From positions 8,928,001 to 8,992,000 of the forward strand of contig NZ_JAUSQU010000001.1 in the NCBI RefSeq assembly GCF_030811455.1: DNA of 64,000 nucleotides. Direction: 5' to 3'. The translations under genes and the position numbers were made by a program. Below the pieces are notes generated by a model. The model was not told where the DNA came from and did not search any database. It was given only the letters and a program-made list of their open reading frames with translations. Shown here piece after piece: positions 53,342-63,127 of this stretch. This DNA comes from Streptosporangium lutulentum. Its GTDB lineage: Bacteria > Actinomycetota > Actinomycetes > Streptosporangiales > Streptosporangiaceae. Each line of letters begins with the position of its first letter. The stretch's first letter is position 1.

Positions 53342-54370
53342 GTGTCACCTGAATTGATCAAATCCGTCGCGGGCGGCGGGGGCTTCCGCCGGCGTGCGGC
53401 GCTGGGCAAGCTTCTGATGGGTGCTTTCGTCGTCGTCCCCGTCGTCGTCTCCTACGGGGGCGTCGCCGTGGCCTCCACCGCCGGGCCGTCGGCTCACACG
53501 ACCTCCGGCGTGGCCTGCTCGTGCTCGGTGACCGCGGCGGACACGTCGCCCTCCGCCGTCATGTCGTACAGCGGCACGGCCTTCTCCGCCGTCACGGCGG
53601 CCCCCGGCCCCGGAGGGGCGCGTCGGGACGATCCGGATGACGACGATCGTCAGGGTCGTCACGATGACCAGGACGATCGGGACGAGAAGCCAGGAAACGT
53701 GGGTGCGGCGGGCAAGGACGCGGCCGACAAGAAGAAAGGCGCGAATCCGGCAGGCGCGGGAGGAAACGCGGGCAAGCCGGGGGAGAACGCCGCAGGCGGG
53801 AACGCAGACCCGGGTCCGGCGGGCGAGGGCGCGGCGGGCAAGAAGGAGAACGCCGGTCCGGGCGACGCGGACGCGGCGGGCAAGAAGAACGCGGGTCCGG
53901 ACGGCACCCCCGCGACGGGCAGGAGAAACCCCGGTCCGGCCGGTGCGCACGCGGCGGGCGGGAGGAATCACCCGGGTCCGAACGGCGCTCACGCGGAGGG
54001 CAGGAGGCACCATCCCGGTCCGAACGGCGCTCACGCGGAGGGCAGGAGGCACCACCCGGGTCCGAACGGCGCGCACGCGGCGGGCAGGAGGAACCACCCC
54101 GGCCCGGGTGGCGCTCACGCGGAGGGCAGGAGGCACCACCCGGGTCCGAACGGCGCTCACGCGGCGGGCAGGAGACACCACTCAGGTCCGAACGGCGCGC
54201 ACGCGGCGGGTGACAGGAACCACCAGCGTCCCAACGGCGCGCACGCGGCGGGCAGGAAGCACCACGCGGGTCAGGCGGGCGGCGGAAGGCACGGAGCCAA
54301 GGGGCCGAACCGTAACGACAGGTTCCAGCGCCATCTGATGAAGCGGCTGCGGTCGGGCGCGGGATGGTGA
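53342..54370 (+). CDS. secreted His-rich 14-residue-repeat protein
   Basis: 342 aa. An atypical signal or anchor (LLMGAFVVVPVVVSYGGVAV) is followed by a Cys-containing segment, an acidic Asp/Arg stretch, a Gly/Ala/Lys/Asn-rich region, then about eight copies of a 14-residue unit, consensus HHPGPNGAHAEGRR (residues ~195-310). His and Arg/Gly content suggests metal or polyanion binding, or a cross-linkable surface fibre; no enzyme domain is present. It converges with the S9 peptidase gene across a strong terminator. Confidence 0.72.
   Translation: MSPELIKSVAGGGGFRRRAALGKLLMGAFVVVPVVVSYGGVAVASTAGPSAHTTSGVACSCSVTAADTSPSAVMSYSGTAFSAVTAAPGPGGARRDDPDDDDRQGRHDDQDDRDEKPGNVGAAGKDAADKKKGANPAGAGGNAGKPGENAAGGNADPGPAGEGAAGKKENAGPGDADAAGKKNAGPDGTPATGRRNPGPAGAHAAGGRNHPGPNGAHAEGRRHHPGPNGAHAEGRRHHPGPNGAHAAGRRNHPGPGGAHAEGRRHHPGPNGAHAAGRRHHSGPNGAHAAGDRNHQRPNGAHAAGRKHHAGQAGGGRHGAKGPNRNDRFQRHLMKRLRSGAGW
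53924..54272 (+). repeat. 42-bp tandem repeats encoding HHPGPNGAHAEGRR
   Basis: About eight 42-bp units based on AGGAGGCACCACCCGGGTCC / GAACGGCGCTCACGCGGAGG, in frame. Variation is mainly at His/Asn and Glu/Ala codons, so the peptide repeat is maintained. Confidence 0.9.
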
Positions 54371-54443
54371 GGTAAGGCGATCACGCGGAAAGACGCCCCG
54401 TACCGGCCGAGGACGTCGAGGCGGGACGGGACCGCCGCGCCGA

Positions 54444-54477
54444 GGGGGACGGCACCGGGACTCCGGTGCCGTCCCCC
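54444..54477. terminator. 15-bp perfect hairpin between repeat-protein and peptidase genes
   Basis: GGGGGACGGCACCGG / CCGGTGCCGTCCCCC with loop GACT, bidirectional between convergent genes. Confidence 0.9.
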
Positions 54478-54513
54478 TCCGGTTCCGGGTCGAGGACGCC
54501 GTCCCCCGCCGGC

Positions 54514-56574
54514 TCAGATCAGGGACTTCTTGAGGAAGTCGACCTGGAGCAGGAGCAGGTTCTCGGCCACGACCTCCTGCGGGGTCATGTGGGTGACGCC
54601 GGACAGGGGCAGGACGTTGTGCGGGCGGCCCGCCGCCAGCAGGGTCGAGGACAGGCGGAGGGTGTGCGCGGCGACCACGTTGTCGTCGGCCAGGCCGTGG
54701 ATCAGCAGGAGGGGACGGTCCAGCTTCTCCGCGTCGGCGAACAGGGACGAGCCGTCGTAATGGCCCTCGCTGGGCTGGCCGAGGTAGCGCTCGGTGTAGC
54801 AGGTGTCGTAAAGGCGCCAGTCGGTCACCGGGGCTCCGGCGACGGCCGCGTGGAACACGTCGGGACGGCGCATGACGGCCAGGGCGGCCAGGAACCCGCC
54901 GAAGGACCAGCCCCGGATGCCGACCCGGGACAGGTCCAGGTCGTCGGGGAACTGCGCGGCGGCGCCGTGGAGGGCGTCCACCTGGTCCTCCAGGATCGGG
55001 GTGGCCAGGTCGTGCAGGACGGCCCGCTCGAACTCCGGCCCGCGGCCCGGGGTGCCGCGGCCGTCGGCCACGATCACCGCGAACCCCTGGTCGGCGAACC
55101 ACTGGCTGGTCAGGTACGCGCCCGACGCGGCGAGGACGCGCTGGGCGTGCGGTCCGCCGTACGGGTCCATGAGGACCGGCAGTTTCGCGGAGCCGGGCAC
55201 GTGTCCCGAGGGGAAGATCACGGCGGTGGACAGGTCGCGCTCGCCCGCGCGGATCAGGGAGACCCTCAGGTCCAGGCCGGGCCGTTCGGCGTGGGAGACG
55301 ATGTGGCCCCGCGGCGTGCCGTTGTGGGAGACCTGCGCGGACGGGCCCTCGCTGTGGAGGGTCTGGCCGATGACCACGAGGGTGCCGCCCGCCGTGTGGC
55401 CGTTGTAGACGCCGCCCTCGGTCGGGCTGACCAGCGTGATCCGGCCGTTCCTGTAGGCCCACAGGGCGATTTCGGTGGGCTCGCCGCTGGCGCGGAAGAG
55501 CACGGCGTCGCCGTCGACGTCGAGCACCTCCCTGACCTGGAGGGTGGGCGGCGTGACGGGCCGGTCGCCGATGATCAGGCGGTGGCCGCCGTCGACGGAG
55601 GCCACCCAGACCAGGGTGCCGTCGGACAGGTGGCCGGGCACGCCGGTGGCGATGTCGACCCACGCGGCGTCGGTGTCCTCACGGACGACCGTGGACTCGC
55701 CGGTGGCCGGGTCGACGTCGAGCAGGCGCATTCTCCTCTGGTCGCGCGACATGGTGACGATCGACAGGCCGTGGGCGTCCCAGGTGGCGTTGACCAGGTA
55801 TTCGTCCTCGAAGGGAACGGGGATGCGGGCGCCGCCCAGGGTCAGGACGAACAGCTCGACCTCGGCGTTCGCCGTGCCCGCGGAGGGGTAGCGCTGTTCG
55901 ACGGCGGGGCGGGAGGGGTTGGCCGGGTCGGCGATGTGCCATTTCTGGACCGGGGAGTCGTCGGCCCGCTCGACCAGGATCGCGTCGCCGGACGGAGACC
56001 ACCAGTAGCCCCGCATGCGGTCCATCTCCTCGGCCGCGACGAACTCCGCCAGGCCGTAGGTGACCCCGGGGGCCTCGGGGCGGGCCAGCGCGTGGTCCAC
56101 CTCGTCCTCGAGGTCCTGGATGTGGAACGCTCCGCCGGTCACGTAGCCGACGTGGACGCCGGTGGGGGACATCCGCGGGTCGATCACCGACCCCGGCGTC
56201 TTCAGCTGCCGCAGATACCTGGTCTTCAGGTCGACGACGTAGAGCCCGCCGGAGAGCGCGAACACCGCCGTGGTCACCCCGGCGTCGGTGCTGTAGCCGA
56301 CGATGCCACCGGCCTGCTCCCGGCTGCGCTCGCGGCGCGCCCGCTCCTCGGGCGGCAGGTCCTCCTCGTCCACCGACAGGACGCGCGGATCGACGATCAG
56401 CCGCTCCTTGCCGCTGAGAACGTCGAACTCCCAGAGGCAGGTGACCGGGTCCGAGCCGCCCTTCGTCCGGAGGAAGACGATGCGGTCGCCGCTGGGGGAG
56501 ATGGTGAAACCACGCGGTACTCCCAGCGTGAACCGGCGGGTCCTGGCGTGCAGACGAGGAAAGCTGTCACTCAT
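54514..56574 (-). CDS. S9 family peptidase (prolyl oligopeptidase/DPP IV type)
   Basis: About 686 aa. An N-terminal beta-propeller-type region (~1-430) covers the C-terminal alpha/beta hydrolase with nucleophile motif GWSFGGFLA, Asp in LLIHGLADDNVV and His in SGVTHMTPQE. No signal peptide, so cytosolic. It cleaves peptides after proline-like positions, by family. ATG 56574 is used; ATG 56583 in frame is an alternative. Confidence 0.93.
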   Translation of the reverse strand: MSDSFPRLHARTRRFTLGVPRGFTISPSGDRIVFLRTKGGSDPVTCLWEFDVLSGKERLIVDPRVLSVDEEDLPPEERARRERSREQAGGIVGYSTDAGVTTAVFALSGGLYVVDLKTRYLRQLKTPGSVIDPRMSPTGVHVGYVTGGAFHIQDLEDEVDHALARPEAPGVTYGLAEFVAAEEMDRMRGYWWSPSGDAILVERADDSPVQKWHIADPANPSRPAVEQRYPSAGTANAEVELFVLTLGGARIPVPFEDEYLVNATWDAHGLSIVTMSRDQRRMRLLDVDPATGESTVVREDTDAAWVDIATGVPGHLSDGTLVWVASVDGGHRLIIGDRPVTPPTLQVREVLDVDGDAVLFRASGEPTEIALWAYRNGRITLVSPTEGGVYNGHTAGGTLVVIGQTLHSEGPSAQVSHNGTPRGHIVSHAERPGLDLRVSLIRAGERDLSTAVIFPSGHVPGSAKLPVLMDPYGGPHAQRVLAASGAYLTSQWFADQGFAVIVADGRGTPGRGPEFERAVLHDLATPILEDQVDALHGAAAQFPDDLDLSRVGIRGWSFGGFLAALAVMRRPDVFHAAVAGAPVTDWRLYDTCYTERYLGQPSEGHYDGSSLFADAEKLDRPLLLIHGLADDNVVAAHTLRLSSTLLAAGRPHNVLPLSGVTHMTPQEVVAENLLLLQVDFLKKSLI

Positions 56575-56660
56575 ACCCGCCATCTTGCCAGCCCCGGCCC
56601 GCGCATCGAATTCACCGGGATGACCCTCGGCGGAAGAATCGATGGGGAAAGCTTTGGCAA

Positions 56661-58109
56661 GTGATCCTTATTGCCCGGATAGCCCGTTCCCCGGGGATGC
56701 TCGCCGTACTGGCGTTCGTGATCGTTCTCTGGAGGATCGGAGTCCCGTCCTTCTGGCGGGACGAGTCGGTGAGCGTGATGGCGGCGACCATGTCGTTCGA
56801 CGAGCTGTGGGCGCTGTTCGGCGAGATCGACACGGTGCACGCGCTGTACTACCTGCTGCTGCGGCCGTTCGCCTCCTTCGGAGGGGAGCTCGCGGTCCGG
56901 CTGCCCTCGGCGCTCGCGGTCGCCGGGACGACGTTCGGGATCGTGGCCCTCGGGAGGAGGGTGGCCACGCCGTGGGCGGGTCTGTTCGCCGGGCTGGTCT
57001 ACACGGTGCTGCCCATGGTCAGCCGCTACGGCCAGGAGGCGCGGAGCTACGCTCTGATCAGCGCGGTGGCGGTCGCGGCGACCTGGGTCCTGCTCGGCGA
57101 GCGGCGGTCGCGGTATCTCGGGTACGGCCTGCTGATCGCGCTGCTCGGCTGGTTCCACCTCTACGCGCTGCTCCTGTTGCCCGCCCACGCCGTCACCGTC
57201 GTCCTGCGGCGGCGCTCGGAGACGGTCCTGTGGCTGACCGCGGTGGCAGGGGCGGGGCTGCTGATCGCGCCGCTCGTGGCCGTCGCGGCGGGACAGCGCG
57301 ATGACCAGCTCTTCTGGCTCAAGGTCCCCGGCCCGGCCGAGCTGAGGGAGCTCGGCCAGGAACTCGCGGGCGGCTGGAGGGCCTGGGACGCCACCCCCCT
57401 TCCGGCGCTGTTCCTCGGCCTGCTGCTCGTGCTCGTCCTGCTCGGAATCCTGTGGGCGATGCGGCCCGGCTCGCCGGCGGGTCCCGGCGCGGGCGCGCCG
57501 CCGGGGGAGAGCCCGGACGCCGGGCCGAGCGGGTCGTGGAGGCAGGAGACGGGAAGGCCGCTCCTGGCCTCGGTGGCGCTCCCGTGGATGATCCTCCCGG
57601 TGGTGCTGTCGTTCGCGATCTCCCAGGTCTACCCGATCTACAACGCGCGTTACGTCTTCTTCGTGGTTCCCGCCCTCGCCCTGCTGGCCGGAGCGGGCCT
57701 GGCGGCGCCGCGCCGCACTCCGGTGGGCCTGGCCGTCTTCGCGGTCCTGGCCGCGCTCTCGGTGAACGCCCACCTGGCCGTCCGCGAGCCCGACTCCCGC
57801 CCCGACGACCTGCGCACCCTGGCGGCGGTGCTGGGCGCCGAGCAGCGGCCGGGGGACGCGGTGCTCTACGTTCCGGCGAACCACCGGCTGTTCGTCGCCG
57901 CGTACGGCGAGCCGTACCGCAGGCTGGTGGAGCCCGGCCCCCGCTCCACCCGGGTCTGGCTGCTCTCGCCCCGCCTGCGCGGCACCGAATGGGAGAACGA
58001 CCCGAGGCTTGAGGAGCTGAGCGGGGAGTTCCGCAGGGGACCGGCACGGGCGTTCGGGTCGATCCGTCTCACGCTGTACACCAGGCCGCCGATACCCTCG
58101 ACCCCATGA
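56661..58109 (+). CDS. GT-C family mannosyltransferase (GT39/ArnT-like)
   Basis: 482 aa, about ten membrane helices. The first loop carries the catalytic acidic pair [12 protein letters not shown] and the second the motif [11 protein letters not shown], typical of polyprenyl-phosphate-mannose-dependent GT-C enzymes. The C-terminal region has an extracytoplasmic domain ([12 protein letters not shown]-type end). Acceptor unknown. Its stop overlaps the mshB start (ATGA). Confidence 0.88.
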   Translation: MILIARIARSPGMLAVLAFVIVLWRIGVPSFWRDESVSVMAATMSFDELWALFGEIDTVHALYYLLLRPFASFGGELAVRLPSALAVAGTTFGIVALGRRVATPWAGLFAGLVYTVLPMVSRYGQEARSYALISAVAVAATWVLLGERRSRYLGYGLLIALLGWFHLYALLLLPAHAVTVVLRRRSETVLWLTAVAGAGLLIAPLVAVAAGQRDDQLFWLKVPGPAELRELGQELAGGWRAWDATPLPALFLGLLLVLVLLGILWAMRPGSPAGPGAGAPPGESPDAGPSGSWRQETGRPLLASVALPWMILPVVLSFAISQVYPIYNARYVFFVVPALALLAGAGLAAPRRTPVGLAVFAVLAALSVNAHLAVREPDSRPDDLRTLAAVLGAEQRPGDAVLYVPANHRLFVAAYGEPYRRLVEPGPRSTRVWLLSPRLRGTEWENDPRLEELSGEFRRGPARAFGSIRLTLYTRPPIPSTP

Positions 58110-59011
58110 CTGAACGGCGCCTGATGCTCGTGCACGCGCACCCCGACGACGAGACGATCGGCAGCGGAGCCACCATGGCCAAATACGCCGCGGAGGGGGC
58201 TCACGTCGTGCTCGTCACCTGCACGCTCGGCGAGGAGGGCGAGGTCATCCCTCCCGAGCTGGCCCACCTGGCCGCCGACCGGGACGACGCGCTGGGCGAG
58301 CACCGCGTCGAGGAGCTCGCCGCCGCGTGCAAGGCACTCGGCGTCACCGACCATCGTTTCCTGGGCGGTCCCGGCCGCTGGCGTGACTCCGGGATGATGG
58401 GCGCCGCCTCCAACCACCGCGACACCGCCTTCTGGCAGGCCGACCTGGACGAGGCCGCGGGGGAGCTGGTGAAGATCATCCGTGAGGTGCGGCCCCAGGT
58501 TCTCGTCACCTATGACGAGAACGGCTTCTACGGCCATCCCGACCACATCCAGGCCCACCGCGTCTCCCGGCGGGCCTTCGAGCTGGCCGCGGACCCGGCG
58601 TTCGGCGAGGGCGAACCGTGGCGGATCGCCAAGTTCTACCTCACGGCCATGCCCACGTCGGTGATGCGCAGGGCCGAGGAGACGATGCGCGAGAGCGACG
58701 TCCCGTTCCTCGTCGAGGCGGTCGACGACCTGCCGTACGGCTGCGCGGACCGGGACGTCACCACCGAGATCGACGGCCGTGCCCACGTCGGCGACAAACT
58801 CGACGCGATGCGGGCGCACGCCACCCAGATCAGTGTGAGCGCGCCCTGGTTCGCCCTGTCCAACAACGTCGGCCAGGAGGCGTTCGGGGTGGAGCACTTC
58901 ATCCTCCACGCCGGGGCGCCGGGTCCCGCCGGTCAGGGAGCGCCGTTCGAGACGGGCGGGCTCGGCGAGCCCCACGACCGCGAAGACGACCTCTTCGCCG
59001 GTATCGACTAG
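58106..59011 (+). CDS. mshB: GlcNAc-Ins deacetylase, mycothiol biosynthesis
   Basis: 301 aa. Zinc motif HAHPDDE (10-16) and the second ligand region [19 protein letters not shown] identify MshB, which deacetylates GlcNAc-inositol in mycothiol synthesis. Motifs GMMGAASN and [13 protein letters not shown] also fit MshB rather than Mca. Coupled to the upstream glycosyltransferase gene by ATGA overlap. Confidence 0.95.
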   Translation: MTERRLMLVHAHPDDETIGSGATMAKYAAEGAHVVLVTCTLGEEGEVIPPELAHLAADRDDALGEHRVEELAAACKALGVTDHRFLGGPGRWRDSGMMGAASNHRDTAFWQADLDEAAGELVKIIREVRPQVLVTYDENGFYGHPDHIQAHRVSRRAFELAADPAFGEGEPWRIAKFYLTAMPTSVMRRAEETMRESDVPFLVEAVDDLPYGCADRDVTTEIDGRAHVGDKLDAMRAHATQISVSAPWFALSNNVGQEAFGVEHFILHAGAPGPAGQGAPFETGGLGEPHDREDDLFAGID

Positions 59012-59021
59012 CCTCAATGCT

Positions 59022-59465
59022 GTGACGGAGCAGGTCCCAGAAGTGGAGAAACCCTCAGCGACGGCGGTCACCGTCGCGGCGTACGCGGTGCTCGTCATGC
59101 TCGGGCTCCTGATGGGCGTTCTCGGCGGGTTCCAGCACTCGTGGTACATCCGGCCGGTCCCGGTCTCGGCCGTCGCCTGGGTCGCCGTGCTGTTCGCGGT
59201 CTGTTACGGCGCGGGCCGGATGATGGGCGGGAAGCTGGCCGCCCTGGCGCCCGCGGCGGGCTGGATGGTGATCACGGTGATCTGGCTCACCAGCCGCCCG
59301 GAGGGCGACCTGATCATCGCCAATGACCTGTCCGGCTACGTCTACCTCTACGGCGGCCTTGCCGCGATCCTGACGGGCGTGCTGCTCTCGCCCTCGGCGA
59401 GCAGGTCGTGGCTGCTCACCCCGCACTCGTACGGCCCCCGCCCGGCCGAACCGCGTTCGCTCTAG
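59022..59465 (+). CDS. DUF6113-type membrane protein next to mshB
   Basis: 147 aa with four membrane helices (AYAVLVMLGLLMGVLGGF; VAWVAVLFAVCYGAGRM; LAPAAGWMVITVIWL; YLYGGLAAILTGVLL). The family commonly follows mshB in actinobacteria; function unknown. GTG 59022 starts 10 bp after mshB, so the three genes glycosyltransferase-mshB-membrane protein form one unit. Confidence 0.78.
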   Translation: MTEQVPEVEKPSATAVTVAAYAVLVMLGLLMGVLGGFQHSWYIRPVPVSAVAWVAVLFAVCYGAGRMMGGKLAALAPAAGWMVITVIWLTSRPEGDLIIANDLSGYVYLYGGLAAILTGVLLSPSASRSWLLTPHSYGPRPAEPRSL

Positions 59466-59553
59466 TCGCGGAGGAGCGTCCCGGCCGGGTGAGGGCGGAG
59501 CGGACAGGCGGGGGCGTTGGCGCGGAGCGACCGGTGAGCGCACAATCTGCGGT

Positions 59554-59982
59554 ATGCAGCGGGCGCATCGAGTACGGCGGACCCTCAACTACGCGAACCT
59601 GTCCACGCCGCTGGGGCTGCTGGTGGCGCGCCTCGGCCGCGCCCGGGTGACGGCGGGGCCCGACGGGTTGATCCTGGCGTACGGCTACCGCATCCGGTTC
59701 CCGATCGCCGGGGCGTTCACCGTGGGCAACGTGGTGCTGACCAAGCACGGGGAGGGCTACCTCACCGGGTGTCTGCTCGATCACGAGGCTCGGCACGCCT
59801 CCCAGTACATGCTCTGCGTGGGCCTGCCGATGCTGCCGCTCTATCTCCTCGCGGCGGCCGCCTCCGTGCTGATCTGCGGGAACCCGGGCTCGTGGAATGT
59901 CTTCGAGCGGCTGGCGAACCTGGAGGACGGGAACTACTCCCGCCGGTCGCCGTGGTGGCGCCGGGCGAGAACTCCCCGGTAG
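59554..59982 (+). CDS. HExxH-containing mini-protein
   Basis: 142 aa. Conserved blocks NYANLSTPLGLLVARLGRAR and AFTVGNVVLTK are followed by DHEARHASQY (His77, Glu78, His81: an HExxH zinc-peptidase-type motif at the start of a helix) and one membrane helix (LYLLAAAASVLIC). A third ligand may be in LANLEDG (Glu). No signal peptide. I know homologues only as uncharacterised actinobacterial proteins, often near mshB. Peptidase activity is inference from the motif. Confidence 0.7.
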   Translation: MQRAHRVRRTLNYANLSTPLGLLVARLGRARVTAGPDGLILAYGYRIRFPIAGAFTVGNVVLTKHGEGYLTGCLLDHEARHASQYMLCVGLPMLPLYLLAAAASVLICGNPGSWNVFERLANLEDGNYSRRSPWWRRARTPR

Positions 59983-60031
59983 GGACGGGCTGATCGGCCG
60001 CCGGCCGCGCGAACCCGTGGGTCTCCACGAA

Positions 60032-60070
60032 AGAGCCCCGTCCTCTCGGGGTGTGAGGGGACGGGGCTCT
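60032..60070. terminator. 12-bp hairpin between HExxH gene and penicillin acylase
   Basis: AGAGCCCCGTCC / GGACGGGGCTCT, 15-nt loop, between convergent genes; likely bidirectional. Confidence 0.85.
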
Positions 60071-60104
60071 CGCTCGTCGTGCCGTCAGCGGCCGGCCGGA
60101 GCCC

Positions 60105-62792
60105 TCACGGCGTGAGGGTCAGGGTGTGGGTGGCCGCCTTTTTGATCGACTCCTCGCGGGCGAGCATCGGGGTGGTCTTCCCACTCGCCCACAGCGGCGC
60201 CTGGTCCCAGTAGTTGTCGTGGAAGGCGTGACCGGAGGCTCCGGTCAGGTTGATCCACTGGGACCTGTCCGGGTTCGCGAGGTCCACGATCATCCGCATG
60301 GACGGCAGCGAGGTCGCCGTGTAGTCCTGCTGGACGTTCCAGCTCGTGGCGTTGACCGCGTCCTTGCCGCCGCCCACCGGGAACGGGCCCCGGTTGAACA
60401 GCCACTCGACCGGGGCGATCCCCGAGGTGCCGAAACTCTGGTTGACGAGCTTCAGCGTGTGCAGGTCGCCCCAGCGCCAGGCCTTGACGTCCGGGCCGAG
60501 GCGGGCGCTCAGCTCGTCGTAGGCCGCGGCCATGGCCCGCCGCAGCATGTCGTCGCGGGTCTCCTTGCCCGAGGTCCGCGTGTCGTCCCAGAACGCGTCG
60601 TCGGAGCTGTCCAGCATCGTGCGGACCACCTCGAACCAGCGGTCGCCGCCGGTGGGCCGGGCGCCCTCCGGAAGGTCGTCGTTGAACGTCTCGATGAGCA
60701 GGTGCCGCCAGACGGCGTTGAAGTACGCCGCGGGGCCCGACTCCGTGCCCTGAGAGCCGTCCCAGTCGCGCAGAAGCTCGCGGGCGTCCTCGGTGGGCCC
60801 GGCGACCTTGACGTCCATCAGCTTGGACACCAGGACGGGGGCGAAGTCGTTCCGGGTGTCCTGCTGCATCGCGCTCATCGTCGCGGCGTTCACCTTGCCC
60901 TTCTTCAGCTCGTCCTGGAGACGGTCCAGGATGCGCTGGGACCGGTAACCGTGCGACCAGTCCTTGGTGAGCATGTGTGGGTAGCGCCTGGGGTCGATGA
61001 CCGCGTTGTTGGCGGTCACGATGTAGCCCTCCGGAGGGTTGTAGACGCTGGGCAGCTCGTCGAAGGGGATCGTGTCCTGCCAGGAGTACTCGCCGGTCCA
61101 GCCCGGCACCGGCCAGGTGCCGTCGCCCCGGCTCCGCACCGGGATTCTGCCGGGGGCCTGGTAGCCGATGTTGCCCTCGGTGTCGGCGTAGATCAGGTTC
61201 TGCGCGGGGACGTCGAATCTGCTCGCCGCCGCCCGGAACTGGGGCCAGTCCTGCGCGGTGTTGAGCGCGAAGATCGCGTCAGCGGTTCTGCCCGGTTCCA
61301 GCGCCGTCCACTTGAGCGCGACCGCGTCGGCCTCCTCGCCGAAGATCTTGGCCGCGCCCGGAAGCGTGTCCTTCACGTCCGCCATGACGTCGGAGATGAT
61401 CGGCCCGTGCATGGTCTCGCTGACCTTGAGCTCGACCGGTTCGCTCCCGGCCACCTTGATGGACTCGATCCTGGTGACGAGCGGCTTCCAGTTGCCCATG
61501 AACAGGTAGGAGTCGTCCCTCAGCCGTTCCAGGTACAGGTCGGTGACGTCGGGGGCGAGGTTGGTGAAGCCCCAGGAGATCTTGTCGTTGTGGCCGATGA
61601 CCACGCCTGGCACGCCGGAGAAGGTGAATCCGGTGACGTCGAACGGGCACTTGGCGCTCTTGGCGCGGCAGTGCAGTCCGGTCTGGTACCAGACCGAGGG
61701 CATGCCGGCCGACAGGTGAGGGTCGTTGGCGAGCAGCGGTTTGCCCGACTCGGTGTACTTGCCGCCGACCACCCACGAGTTCGAGCCGATGCCGCTGCCG
61801 TCCTCGGGGTCGCCCATCAGGCTCGGCACCGCGCGCAGGGCCTCGGCCGCCCTGGTCAGCGCGCCCACGTCCGCGCCCGTATCCGCGCTCGCGTTCGTAC
61901 CGGTGCCCGTGCCGGTGGTACCTGCGCCCGTGCCCGTGCCCGCATCTGTGCCGGTGCCGGTGCCGGTGCCGGTGCCGGTGCCGGTGCCCGTGCCCGTGTT
62001 CGCGTTTCCGTTCGCGTTCGCGTTGCCTCTTTCGGGCTGCGCGGTCTGGTCGAATCCGCGGTCGGTGACCGCGCCTCGGGTGACGATCGGCTGGTGGGTG
62101 TCGAAGGGATAGCCGGGCCAGAGCTGCTCCACCCGTTCGCGCGGCAGCTTGCTCGCCGCGAGCGCCCGGCCGATCTCGTCCGCCATGTTGGAGCGCAGGT
62201 CCCATGCCATGGCCTTGAGCCAGGCGATCGAGTCGACGGGGGTCCACGGCTCGGGCTCGTAGCCGGAGCTGGTGAACTGCAGGATCGTGTATTCAAGGCC
62301 CTTGCTCGCGAAGCCCTCGTTCTGCCCCATCCACGCGTTGACGCCCTTGGCATAGGCGTCCAGGTAGAGCCGGGTCTGCTCGCCGAGCATGGGCAGTTCT
62401 TCCTCGGCGATCTTCCGCCAGCCCATGGTGCGGATGACCTTGTCCTCGGCCAGCGTCGCCGAGCCGAACATCTCCGACAACCGACCGGCCGTCACGTGGC
62501 GCCGGAAGTCCATCTCAAAGAACCGGTCCTGAGCGTGCACATAACCTTGGGCGAGGAACAAGTCGTTGGGGGAGTCCGCATAGATATGCGGAATTCCTGT
62601 TTTGTCACGATATACAGTTACTTTTCCGGTAAGGCCGTTCACCTTGAGTTCGCCCCCGAGCTGGGGAAAAGACGCTCGCACGGTCCACACGCCGACCCCC
62701 GCGAGGATCAGTCCGAACACCACCACAACGGTGAGCACTCGTGAGAGCCATTTGAGTGGTCGGGGCATCCAGGCATACGGCCGAAACCTCAC
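60105..62792 (-). CDS. penicillin acylase family Ntn-hydrolase
   Basis: 895 aa. An N-terminal signal anchor (VLTVVVVFGLILAGVGVWTV) is followed by an alpha subunit region (GIPHIYADSPNDLFLAQGYV, HAQDRFFEMDFRRH) and a beta subunit beginning at Ser337 (GIG-SNSWVVGG), the expected autocatalytic cleavage point and N-terminal nucleophile. The linker before Ser337 contains a Gly-Thr tract (residues ~266-303). It acts outside the membrane on acyl amides (penicillins, acyl-homoserine lactones or lipopeptides are typical). AGGAGG lies 6 nt before the GTG. Confidence 0.92.
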   Translation of the reverse strand: MRFRPYAWMPRPLKWLSRVLTVVVVFGLILAGVGVWTVRASFPQLGGELKVNGLTGKVTVYRDKTGIPHIYADSPNDLFLAQGYVHAQDRFFEMDFRRHVTAGRLSEMFGSATLAEDKVIRTMGWRKIAEEELPMLGEQTRLYLDAYAKGVNAWMGQNEGFASKGLEYTILQFTSSGYEPEPWTPVDSIAWLKAMAWDLRSNMADEIGRALAASKLPRERVEQLWPGYPFDTHQPIVTRGAVTDRGFDQTAQPERGNANANGNANTGTGTGTGTGTGTGTGTDAGTGTGAGTTGTGTGTNASADTGADVGALTRAAEALRAVPSLMGDPEDGSGIGSNSWVVGGKYTESGKPLLANDPHLSAGMPSVWYQTGLHCRAKSAKCPFDVTGFTFSGVPGVVIGHNDKISWGFTNLAPDVTDLYLERLRDDSYLFMGNWKPLVTRIESIKVAGSEPVELKVSETMHGPIISDVMADVKDTLPGAAKIFGEEADAVALKWTALEPGRTADAIFALNTAQDWPQFRAAASRFDVPAQNLIYADTEGNIGYQAPGRIPVRSRGDGTWPVPGWTGEYSWQDTIPFDELPSVYNPPEGYIVTANNAVIDPRRYPHMLTKDWSHGYRSQRILDRLQDELKKGKVNAATMSAMQQDTRNDFAPVLVSKLMDVKVAGPTEDARELLRDWDGSQGTESGPAAYFNAVWRHLLIETFNDDLPEGARPTGGDRWFEVVRTMLDSSDDAFWDDTRTSGKETRDDMLRRAMAAAYDELSARLGPDVKAWRWGDLHTLKLVNQSFGTSGIAPVEWLFNRGPFPVGGGKDAVNATSWNVQQDYTATSLPSMRMIVDLANPDRSQWINLTGASGHAFHDNYWDQAPLWASGKTTPMLAREESIKKAATHTLTLTP
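61884..62010 (-). repeat. hexanucleotide (GGCACC)n tract in penicillin acylase linker
   Basis: Tandem GGCACC/GGCACG hexamers encode (Gly-Thr)n with a few Ala, Asp and Asn interruptions and lie just before the Ntn cleavage site. At least six perfect consecutive hexamers are present, a length prone to slippage in multiples of two residues without frameshift. Confidence 0.85.
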
Positions 62793-63127
62793 AAAAACCT
62801 CCTACGCGATATGTCCCAGCAAGTTTGGCAGCACCCTCGGGCCCCGACACCGTACTCGCATTCGGCGAAAACGTGATGTACGGGGCTCCCGTACGCTGAC
62901 CTGCTCGACGCCCGCGGCACCGTGTCAGTGCGTTGTCCGGCCGCCGTGCCGGGACCCCGCAGCAGTGATCTTCGGGCTGCGGGGAGCGGCAACCGGCGGG
63001 GTCTCCGTCACGGTCATTCGAGAACGGCCTACCGTCGAATCAGGCAGACCTGGAAACGCAGACCTGGAAACGGGGCGTCGTCCATCGCGACGGCGATGCC
63101 CGAGGGGCCATTGACGAAGGAAAACCC
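62793..63127. other. intergenic region before peroxiredoxin
   Basis: 335 bp between divergent genes. It contains the penicillin-acylase ribosome site (AGGAGG) at its left end and a 14-bp tandem duplication (CAGACCTGGAAACG twice at 63045-63072) 55 bp before the peroxiredoxin start. No gene or clear promoter pair is visible. Confidence 0.5.

Noticed and set aside
54466-56664. A 732-codon plus-strand frame opposite the S9 peptidase
   Set aside because: Shadow frame; the peptidase has all catalytic motifs on the minus strand.
60126-62744. An 872-codon plus-strand frame opposite penicillin acylase
   Set aside because: Shadow frame; repetitive Val/Gly/Arg composition.
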